This document shows, piece after piece, positions 57,162-64,000 of a DNA stretch of 64,000 nucleotides. The DNA lies in NCBI GenBank assembly GCA_023409835.1, contig JAEYQV010000130.1:1-64000 (forward strand). The letters are read 5' to 3'. The stretch is from Bacillota bacterium (GTDB lineage: Bacteria > Bacillota > Clostridia > Lachnospirales > Lachnospiraceae). The notes beneath the pieces are model-generated. The model did not search any database and was not told where the DNA came from. It worked only from the letters and a program-made list of their open reading frames with translations. Made by a program: the position numbers and the translations under genes. How positions within the stretch are numbered: position 1 is the stretch's first letter; every line of letters begins with the position of its first letter.

Positions 57162-60100
57162 ATGGCAAAGATTAAGATGTCCGTTGACGGTAATACAGCC
57201 TGTGCTTATGCGGCCTATGCGTTCACGGAAGTAGCAACAATATACCCTATTACACCTTCCTCCGGTATGGCGGAAGCGACGGATGAATGGGCTGCAAACG
57301 GCAGAAAAAATATGTTTGGTCAGGAGGTAAATGTAGTAGAGCTGCAGTCAGAGGCAGGAGCCGCCGGCTCCTTCCACGGTTCTCTGCAGGGAGGAGCACT
57401 GACAACCACCTTTACAGCTTCCCAGGGACTCCTCCTAATGATTCCGAATATGTACCGATGTGCCGGTGAACAGCTGCCGGGTGTGATCCATGTCAGTGCC
57501 AGAGCAATAGCCACCCATGTGCTCAGTATCTTCGGAGATCATCAGGACGTTATGGCAACCAGACAGACCGGTTGTGCTATGCTTGCTTCCGGCTCTGTAC
57601 AAGAGGTAGTGGACCTTACGCCGGTTGCACATCTGTCAGCAATTAAGGGGAGTATGCCCTTTGTACACTTTTTTGATGGTTTTCGTACCTCCCACGAGGT
57701 TCAGAAGATTGAGGCACTGGAATATCGGGATTATGCGGAAATGCTTGATATGGACGCAGTGAAGTCCTTCCGTGATCACGCATTATCACCGAACCATCCG
57801 GTTACCAGAGGGGCAGCACAGAATCCCGATATCTATTTTCAGGAAAGAGAATCCGCAAATCATTTTTATGAGGATTTGATTCCGATTGTAGAAGAATATA
57901 TGAAGAAAATGGAGCAATATACAGGCAGATCCTATCACCTGTTTGATTATTACGGAGCCGAGGATGCAGAATATGTAATTGTAGCCATGGGCTCCGTGAC
58001 ACAAACAATCGAGGAGACCATTGATTATTATAACAGTAAGGGCGAAAAGTATGGACTCATAAAGGTACGTCTGTACCGGCCGTTCTCCAGCCTGCATTTT
58101 CTCCAGTGTGTTCCAAAAACAGTGAAGAAGCTTGCAGTTCTGGATCGGACGAAGGAGCCCGGTGCCGTCGGTGATCCCTTATATCTGGATGTCTGCACAA
58201 GCTTTATGACCACGGAGAAGAAACCGGTGATCGTCGGAGGAAGATATGGGTTGGCCTCTAAGGATACGACACCGGGTCATATTGCGGCAGTATTTGAGAA
58301 TCTGAAGGAAGCAAAGCCGAAGAATTCTTTCACAATCGGCATCATTGATGACGTATATAAGAGCTCTCTGAAGACGGTGGAGAATATTACGGTGGAACCG
58401 GAGGATAGAATCTCCTGTCAGATCTGGGGCCTTGGCTCCGACGGTACAGTCGGTGCCAACAAACAGGCAATCAAGATCATCGGAGATCACTCAGATCTAA
58501 ATATTCAGGCTTATTTTGATTATGATTCCAAGAAATCCGGCGGTCTTACCATTTCCCATTTAAGATTCGGTAAGGAACCGATTCGTTCCGTCTACCTGGT
58601 TACCCATGCGAATTATGTGGCCTGCCATAACCAGTCCTATGTGAATAAGTACGATATGCTGCAGAGTCTTAAGCAAGGCGGAACCTTTGTATTAAATACG
58701 CAATGGGACCTGGAGGAGCTTGATATCAACCTGCCGGGAATCATGAAACGGCAGCTGGCTCAGAAGAAGGTTAATTTCTATACCATCAATGCGATTGGAA
58801 TTGCAGAAGATATCGGGCTGGGTAATCGAATCAATATGGTTATGCAGGGTGCCTTTTTTAAGCTGACCAAGGTATTGCCGGAGGATGTCTATATCAAGGA
58901 GCTTAAGGCCGTTGTCAATAAGATGTATGGTAAAAAGGGCGAGAAGGTCGTTAAGATGAATCATGATGCAATCGATATGGGAATCGAAGCGGTCAAGAAG
59001 ATCAGCATACCGCCGGAGTGGGCGAATTGTGAGCTTCAGGATGAGGATGGTATCGAAGAACCGGAATTCATTCGTAAAATCATGAGACCGATGTCAGAGC
59101 TCCGAGGAAATGAGTTACCCGTCAGTGCCTTCCTGGGTATGGAGGATGGAACGATTCCTGCAGGTACGACAGCCTATGAAAAGCGTGGTATTGCGGTCAA
59201 TGTTCCGGAATGGGTTGAGGAACGCTGTATCCAGTGTAACCAATGTGCATTTGTATGTCCTCATTCGGTTATCCGTCCATTCCTGCTGAATGAGGAGGAG
59301 CTGAAGAAGGCACCGGAAACCTTCGTAACGAAGCCTGCTTCCGGCAGAGCCTTTGAGGGATTGCGTTATAAAATACAAATCAGTCCGATGGATTGCACCG
59401 GTTGCGGCAACTGTGCCGATGTATGTCCCGCCAAGGGGAAAGCACTGATTATGCAGCCAATCGGGACCCAGCTGCCCACACAGATACAAAACTGGAAGTT
59501 CGCCATGGAAGAGATTAGCTTTAAGGAGAATCTTCCTTATGGTCCTTCCTTTAAGGACAGCCAGTTTAAGGCTCCGCTGATAGAGTTTTCCGGTGCCTGC
59601 GCGGGCTGCGGAGAAACTCCCTATATTAAACTGGTAACCCAGCTCTTCGGAGAACGGATGATGATCGCCAATGCCACCGGCTGTTCCTCCATCTGGGGTG
59701 CTTCCGCACCTAGCTCCGCGTATACAATCAACCGGGAAGGCAAAGGTCCCTCCTGGGCAAATTCCCTGTTTGAGGATAATGCGGAATTTGGCTATGGTAT
59801 GTATTTGGCAACAAAGCAGCTCAGAGATAAGCTGGAGCGTAATATGCGCCTGCTGATCGATATGAATGTGGAGGAGAAGTTGAAGGAAGCCTTCCATGAC
59901 TGGCTGCATTATAAGGAAGACAGCAAAGCCTCGGAGGAAGCCAGCCGTAAGATAATCGATGTTCTGGAGAACTTTGTTTCCACAGATGTAGAGATTGTAC
60001 AACTGGTGGAGGAGATCAAGAATAACAAGGACTACCTGATAAAACGATCGATCTGGCTGGTGGGAGGTGACGGCTGGGCTTATGATATCGGCTTCGGAGG

Positions 60101-60707
60101 TCTGGACCATGTGATGGCTTCCGGTGAGAATGTGAATTGTCTGGTATTTGATACGGAGGTTTACTCCAATACCGGCGGACAGGCCTCCAAATCCACCCCG
60201 ACTGCTGCTATCGCGAAATTTGCAGCCTCCGGTAAGAAGCAACGAAAGAAGGATCTTGGCAGGATGATGATGACCTATGGTAATGTCTATGTTGCCCAGG
60301 TAGCAATCAACGCAGATAATGGGCAGCTAATCAAGGCATTAAGAGAAGCGGAAGAATATCCCGGGCCGTCTCTGATTATCTGTTATGCCCCCTGTATCAA
60401 TCATGGTATTAAAGAGGGTATGGGCAGAAGTATGGCAACGATTAAGAAGGCGGTTCAGGCAGGCTATTGGCATCTGTATCGTTATAATCCGGCTTTGAAG
60501 GAAGAAGGAAAGAACCCGTTTATACTGGACTCCAAAGAACCCACGGAGAGCTTCCGGGAGTTTATCCTGGGGCAGGTTCGTTACAGCTCGCTGGAAAAGG
60601 CCTTTCCTGAGCAAGCAGAGGAGCTGTTTACTCTGGCGGAGCAGATGGCAAATGAGCGTTATGAGACCTATCGACAGCTGGCATCAATCGGAGCGGCTTC
60701 CGAGTAA
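57162..60707 (+). CDS. nifJ: Pyruvate:ferredoxin (flavodoxin) oxidoreductase
   Basis: 1181 residues, the fused homodimeric form. N-terminal pyrimidine-binding domain (YPITPSSGMAEATDEWAANG), then the transketolase-C-like domain. The ferredoxin domain has CIQCNQCAFVCP and CTGCGNCADVCP clusters (about residues 690-755). The C-terminal TPP domain has CAGCGETPYIKL, GDGWAYDIGFGGLDH and DTEVYSNTGGQASKSTP. Oxidatively decarboxylates pyruvate to acetyl-CoA and reduced ferredoxin, central to clostridial fermentation. AGAGGAG precedes the ATG. Confidence 0.97.
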   Translation: MAKIKMSVDGNTACAYAAYAFTEVATIYPITPSSGMAEATDEWAANGRKNMFGQEVNVVELQSEAGAAGSFHGSLQGGALTTTFTASQGLLLMIPNMYRCAGEQLPGVIHVSARAIATHVLSIFGDHQDVMATRQTGCAMLASGSVQEVVDLTPVAHLSAIKGSMPFVHFFDGFRTSHEVQKIEALEYRDYAEMLDMDAVKSFRDHALSPNHPVTRGAAQNPDIYFQERESANHFYEDLIPIVEEYMKKMEQYTGRSYHLFDYYGAEDAEYVIVAMGSVTQTIEETIDYYNSKGEKYGLIKVRLYRPFSSLHFLQCVPKTVKKLAVLDRTKEPGAVGDPLYLDVCTSFMTTEKKPVIVGGRYGLASKDTTPGHIAAVFENLKEAKPKNSFTIGIIDDVYKSSLKTVENITVEPEDRISCQIWGLGSDGTVGANKQAIKIIGDHSDLNIQAYFDYDSKKSGGLTISHLRFGKEPIRSVYLVTHANYVACHNQSYVNKYDMLQSLKQGGTFVLNTQWDLEELDINLPGIMKRQLAQKKVNFYTINAIGIAEDIGLGNRINMVMQGAFFKLTKVLPEDVYIKELKAVVNKMYGKKGEKVVKMNHDAIDMGIEAVKKISIPPEWANCELQDEDGIEEPEFIRKIMRPMSELRGNELPVSAFLGMEDGTIPAGTTAYEKRGIAVNVPEWVEERCIQCNQCAFVCPHSVIRPFLLNEEELKKAPETFVTKPASGRAFEGLRYKIQISPMDCTGCGNCADVCPAKGKALIMQPIGTQLPTQIQNWKFAMEEISFKENLPYGPSFKDSQFKAPLIEFSGACAGCGETPYIKLVTQLFGERMMIANATGCSSIWGASAPSSAYTINREGKGPSWANSLFEDNAEFGYGMYLATKQLRDKLERNMRLLIDMNVEEKLKEAFHDWLHYKEDSKASEEASRKIIDVLENFVSTDVEIVQLVEEIKNNKDYLIKRSIWLVGGDGWAYDIGFGGLDHVMASGENVNCLVFDTEVYSNTGGQASKSTPTAAIAKFAASGKKQRKKDLGRMMMTYGNVYVAQVAINADNGQLIKALREAEEYPGPSLIICYAPCINHGIKEGMGRSMATIKKAVQAGYWHLYRYNPALKEEGKNPFILDSKEPTESFREFILGQVRYSSLEKAFPEQAEELFTLAEQMANERYETYRQLASIGAASE

Positions 60708-61097
60708 GACGTGCTGTCCGATTAGGGTAGTGTAAGTTAAAAGAATCAGTACGATTTCATATGGAGCTGTCTGTCTGGATACCGGAAACTAGGCGTATTT
60801 GCCATAGGCTTCCTGAAACCAGCGGACAGCTTCAGCTTATGCTTCAAGATCAATAATGAGGGTATATATATACATTTCCTCTTATTCATCATACTTTTGG
60901 AAGCTTTGGAATGAATGGCGAGCCGGACCATTTTTAGTTAAAATATAAGGCATATTCTAGGGGGATTACTATTATTTACATGGAGAATAACGACAATCCT
61001 TATTTTCTTAATAAGCTTTTGTGGTATAATAATATAGTCAGATATAATCTTTTTAACAATAACTTTACCATAAAATTAAGAGAAAGGATGGGAGTGC
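60708..61097. other. Intergenic after nifJ with long hairpin
   Basis: 390 bases without a supported gene. GAGCTGTC...CTGG (60764 on) pairs with CCAG...GACAGCTTC (to 60833), with inner GGAA/TTCC and CTAGGC/GCC-A-TAG helices, forming an imperfect rod about 70 bases long with no T tract. Two TATAAT boxes (61025-61030, 61043-61048) lie before the next gene. Confidence 0.5.
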
Positions 61098-61364
61098 GTG
61101 TTGGAACCATCAATTAAGTCAATTACGGTTATTTTACAAGATGATGTCCAAGCAAGCTATAACTTGTTTTTTAAAAATGCTTTATACAGCCTGGAATGTT
61201 ACATATCAGATGGTAAGCAAAAAGGGAATACAAACTATTACTTAGCAGAAAATATTACGGATGATGAAGGGGAAGCAGAAATGTTTCTTCGTAAAATAGC
61301 AAATGGAAAGGTTTTGCCGATACATATTAAGGATTTAGTGGAGGATTACTTTAAAGATCGATAA
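61098..61364 (+). CDS. Small hypothetical protein
   Basis: 88 residues, not recognised. It has no membrane segment or signal peptide. Two halves are visible: SITVILQDDVQASYNLFFKNALYSLECYISDGK and a C-terminal acidic/helical AEMFLRKIANGKVLPIHIKDLVEDYFKD. The start is GTG 61098 or TTG 61101; GGGAG and AAAGGA both lie at usable distances. It is monocistronic, with a terminator after it, which supports a real gene. Function unknown. Confidence 0.6.
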   Translation: MLEPSIKSITVILQDDVQASYNLFFKNALYSLECYISDGKQKGNTNYYLAENITDDEGEAEMFLRKIANGKVLPIHIKDLVEDYFKDR

Positions 61365-61405
61365 CAAGCGTCATTAAATCAAAGTCATTAAATCAACGAA
61401 TAAAG

Positions 61406-61466
61406 ACTGAGCCAGCAGCTTGCCTTGACAGGATGTCAACGAAAGCCGTAAGGTTCAGTTTTTTTA
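61406..61466 (+). terminator. Terminator after the small hypothetical gene
   Basis: An outer ACTGAGCC/GGTTCAGT (61406-61413/61452-61459, one wobble) and an inner TTGACA-GGA-TGTCAA hairpin, followed by eight T. Continues directly into repeat copy 3. Confidence 0.75.
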
Positions 61467-61502
61467 TTGGCGGTTGGCTGATATAGGCAGACAATCCGGT
61501 TT
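61464..61502 (+). repeat. Dispersed terminator-associated repeat, copy 3
   Basis: TTATTGGCGGTTGGCTGAT...AGGCAGACAATCCGGTTT, nearly identical to copy 1, beginning inside the terminator T tract. Confidence 0.8.
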
Positions 61503-61536
61503 AATGACATCGTCGAGAAGCTGATCCCATACAGTA

Positions 61537-61567
61537 TGAATATTATTAGAAAGGTAGGGAAAATATA
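61537..61567 (+). promoter_or_regulatory. Candidate sigma-G-type promoter of gerA operon
   Basis: TGAATA (61537-61542), an 18-bp spacer and AAATATA (61561-61567) resemble forespore sigma-G promoters, which normally drive gerA operons. The match is weak and partly chosen from context. Confidence 0.3.
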
Positions 61568-61601
61568 GGAGTATGGATAGAATTCGGAAAGAAGGAATGT
61601 T

Positions 61602-63065
61602 ATGGAGAATATCGTTAATTCGGCCCTACTGAAGGAACATTTCGCTAAGAGCAGTGATGTGCTGGTTCATCCGATTAAGGTAAATCAGAATAATCTGACT
61701 GTTCATCTGTTCTGTGTAGATGGCCTGGTCAATGATGATTTGATTGATCAAAGCATATTAATGTTTCTAAAATTTGATCCTTACCTGGCAAACTGCGTTA
61801 CGGAGCGGCAGATGATAGACTATCTGATGGATGCCGGGACCTACCATGTATTTACCTCGGAGGAAACGGATTTAAGCAAGATAATTAAAAGTGTGTTAAG
61901 CGGTATGGCGGCTTTGATTTTTGACGGAGAGCAGAAGGCAATCATCTATGATATCCGTAAGTTTGATAAGCGATCCATTGAGGCGCCGGAAGAAGAAGGT
62001 GTTATGAAGGGTGCCAAGGATTCCTTCATTGAGGTTATGAGAACCAATACAGCATTAATCCGGCGGCGGATCCGTTCGGAATATCTTGTAGTGGAAAGCT
62101 TAACAGTCGGTAAGGTATCCAAAACAGATATGTCTCTGATCTATATCAGCAATATCGCAGATATGAATACGGTCAATAAGATCAGAGAGCTCATCAATAA
62201 GATTAACATTGATAATATCTCAACCCCTGCCTTCATCGAAGAATACCTGATCGAGAATAATAAGAGTATTTTCCCTCAGATTATGTATACTCAGAGGCCG
62301 GACCGGGTCTCAGCGAATCTATCCGATGGAAGAATTGCTCTGGTAGTGGATGGCTTACCGATGGTCTATCTGCTGCCCTGTCAGCTTGCGATGCTGATGC
62401 AGTCACCGGAGGACTATGCAAATCATTTCTTTGTAGGCTCCTCCTTAAGAATCATCCGCTATATTTCGATGATTGTTACTCTGTTTTTACCGGCCTTTTA
62501 TATTGCTGCCACCACCTACCAGACCCAGATGCTTCCGGTACAGCTGGCCCTGTCTACACAGGAGGCGAAGAAGAATGTTCCTTTCTCTTCCTCCGCAGAG
62601 GTCTTGGTCCTGCTGATCGCCTTTGAGATATTGATTGAAGCAGGATTGCGCCTGCCAAAATCTGTCGGTACTGCCATGTCGATTCTGGGAGGTCTTGTTG
62701 TAGGACAGTCGGCAGTGGAAGCTAAACTGATTTCGCCGGCAGTGGTGGTTATCGTATCCCTGGCCGGTATCGCCGGATTTATCATGCCAAATCAGGATCT
62801 AAGCAGCGGTATCCGGTTGACGAGATTCATTCTGGCACTGTTGGCCTCCTGGGGAGGCTTCTTCGGTCTTGTAGCGGGACTGATTTTTCTGATTACCCAT
62901 TTATGCAGTCTGGATAATTACGGGACCGCTTATTTGTCACCGTTTGTGGATACGGAGGAACGTAATCATAAGGATACACTTTTCCGTTTTCCGATTAAGT
63001 ACTTTACGAAGCGTCCAAAGGATATCGCTCCGGAAAACCAAGTAAAACAAAAGGAACAGGAATGA
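61602..63065 (+). CDS. Spore germination receptor A subunit (GerA family)
   Basis: 487 residues. A cytoplasmic N-terminal half contains GMAALIFDGEQKAIIYDIRKFDKRSIEAPEEEGVMKGAKDSFIEVMRTNTALIRRRIRS, the GerAA/SpoVAF hallmark. Four to five membrane helices follow from about residue 285 (FLPAFYIAATTY... GLRLPKSVGTAMSILGGLVVGQSAV... RFILALLASWGGFFGL). Forms part of the inner-membrane nutrient receptor of spores. AAGGAATGTT precedes ATG 61602. Overlaps the next gene by four bases; the B subunit gene is not between them. Confidence 0.93.
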   Translation: MENIVNSALLKEHFAKSSDVLVHPIKVNQNNLTVHLFCVDGLVNDDLIDQSILMFLKFDPYLANCVTERQMIDYLMDAGTYHVFTSEETDLSKIIKSVLSGMAALIFDGEQKAIIYDIRKFDKRSIEAPEEEGVMKGAKDSFIEVMRTNTALIRRRIRSEYLVVESLTVGKVSKTDMSLIYISNIADMNTVNKIRELINKINIDNISTPAFIEEYLIENNKSIFPQIMYTQRPDRVSANLSDGRIALVVDGLPMVYLLPCQLAMLMQSPEDYANHFFVGSSLRIIRYISMIVTLFLPAFYIAATTYQTQMLPVQLALSTQEAKKNVPFSSSAEVLVLLIAFEILIEAGLRLPKSVGTAMSILGGLVVGQSAVEAKLISPAVVVIVSLAGIAGFIMPNQDLSSGIRLTRFILALLASWGGFFGLVAGLIFLITHLCSLDNYGTAYLSPFVDTEERNHKDTLFRFPIKYFTKRPKDIAPENQVKQKEQE

Positions 63066-64000
63066 TGCGGCAGATGAGAAAAACAGTCTTATTCATATTA
63101 ATTCTAATTCCAATTCTTTTCGTGGGCTGCTCCCATGATATGAACCGGAGGGAAATCGATGAGATTAATTTTATACATGTTATGGGAATTGATTATCAGG
63201 ATGGGGAATATACGGTATCTGCTCTATATAGCTCCGGCGGTGGCACAGATCCGGAAAGCGGAAGCGGCGGACCAGGGGAGGAGATAACGGAGGGCAAAGG
63301 AACCTCTCCTTACCAGGCTTTGGAGGATATCAGGCTGAAGAACAAGAAAACCATCTCGGTTGCTAATACCGGATACTTTTTGATCGGTGAACAGGCCGCT
63401 AAGAACGGTATTAAGGAATGTCTGGATTTTCTCTCCCGCGATGAAACGATAAAAATGGAGGCTCTGATTTATGTGGTTCAGCATTCCAGCGCCCTGGATT
63501 TTTTAAAGCAGGGACTGGAAAATCAGCAGACCATCCATGAGGATCTGGAAGCTGTCAAACAGAAGCAGCTGGAGCTGATTACCAGAAATGATAATACCCT
63601 GGTCAATCTTCTGAATGAGATGAAGCAAAACTACTCCAGTCTATTAATTCCGTATCTGGTTTCAGAAGCTAATAGTTTTTTAATCAAGGGCTATTCTGTG
63701 TTCGATCAGCTTAAGCTGAAGGACTACCTGGATCTGGAAACCTCCAGCGGAGTGAATTTTGTGAAGGATATCGTTCGGGTATATCCGATTTATCTGGAGG
63801 ACAAGGTGGGGCTTTCCCTATCCTATTCCAGTACAAAGTTATCCTCCAAATTGAAAGGTAACAAGGTGAAGATTACCATTAAGGTTGATTTCGAAACCAT
63901 GATTAAGGAGGTCAGAAACCAGAAGGAGGTATTTACCAGAGATGGCCTTGAGAGACTTACTGAGGAACAGAATGAGTATATCAGAGGGATAATTGAGAAG
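63062..64000 (+). CDS. Spore germination lipoprotein C subunit (Ger(x)C), partial
   Basis: Open reading frame from ATG 63062 to the window edge (about 313 residues seen). The signal peptide MRKTVLFILILIPILFVGC carries a lipobox (FVGC). The mature part begins with REIDEINFIHVMGIDYQDG, the usual GerAC opening. A Gly/Ser-rich loop follows, then AYQ-type blocks ALEDIRLKNKKTISVANTGYFLIGEQAAKNGI. Outer-leaflet partner of the A subunit. ATGA overlap with the A gene shows coupling. The 3' end and any gerB gene lie outside the window. Confidence 0.92.
   Translation, partial: MMRQMRKTVLFILILIPILFVGCSHDMNRREIDEINFIHVMGIDYQDGEYTVSALYSSGGGTDPESGSGGPGEEITEGKGTSPYQALEDIRLKNKKTISVANTGYFLIGEQAAKNGIKECLDFLSRDETIKMEALIYVVQHSSALDFLKQGLENQQTIHEDLEAVKQKQLELITRNDNTLVNLLNEMKQNYSSLLIPYLVSEANSFLIKGYSVFDQLKLKDYLDLETSSGVNFVKDIVRVYPIYLEDKVGLSLSYSSTKLSSKLKGNKVKITIKVDFETMIKEVRNQKEVFTRDGLERLTEEQNEYIRGIIEK

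Noticed and set aside
59115..60242. 375-codon minus-strand frame inside nifJ
   Set aside because: Shadow of the nifJ coding strand; Cys/His-rich nonsense with no family and no ribosome site.

Overview
The window looks like a chromosomal piece of a spore-forming anaerobic Firmicute, most likely Lachnospiraceae/Clostridiales. The grounds are AT-rich intergenic DNA, strong GGAGG ribosome sites with frequent TTG/GTG starts, a T-box leader, GerA-type germination genes, a small spore-protein-like gene, pyruvate:ferredoxin oxidoreductase, rubrerythrin, and bacterial V/A-type ATPases instead of F-type genes. I see no rRNA, tRNA, CRISPR array, prophage or transposase. The species assignment is inference.

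Layout. 1-8151: a T-box leader and a complete trpEGDCFBA operon, followed by a second trpD-like gene whose anthranilate-binding residues are changed. 8221-19056: accessory regulators and exporters: a MerR/TipA regulator, a papain-fold-like protein, a flavoprotein, a TetR-controlled MacB/FtsX-type ABC pair, MsrA, and a second TetR-controlled ABC-2 type exporter. 19168-23431: a Ca2+-type P-ATPase and an MscS channel. 23886-43332: two complete nine-gene V-type ATPase operons, divergently arranged around one LacI-family regulator. 43671-46428: an FNR-like regulator with conserved cluster cysteines, rubrerythrin, and an NPD/FabK-like flavoprotein. 46877-51902: gnd, zwf, a cyclase-family hydrolase and an amino-acid permease. 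52080-56735: DegV, an Asp-box lipoprotein, an AraC regulator and cardiolipin synthase. 56949-64000: a spore-protein-like gene, nifJ, a small unknown gene, and the start of a gerA operon cut by the window edge.

The most unusual region is the ATPase locus. The plus-strand operon has the gene order and rotor-ring residues of the Enterococcus hirae Na+-ATPase. The minus-strand operon has a different order and a rotor subunit lacking the Na+ ligands. A LacI-type regulator sits between them, with two identical 14-bp candidate operators in the intergenic DNA. This suggests a switchable pair of pumps with different coupling ions; that reading is inference from residues.

Two non-coding patterns also stand out. 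About 40 bp of dispersed repeat recurs six times, each copy next to a terminator-like hairpin. A four-way-junction RNA fold lies between the T-box terminator and trpE.
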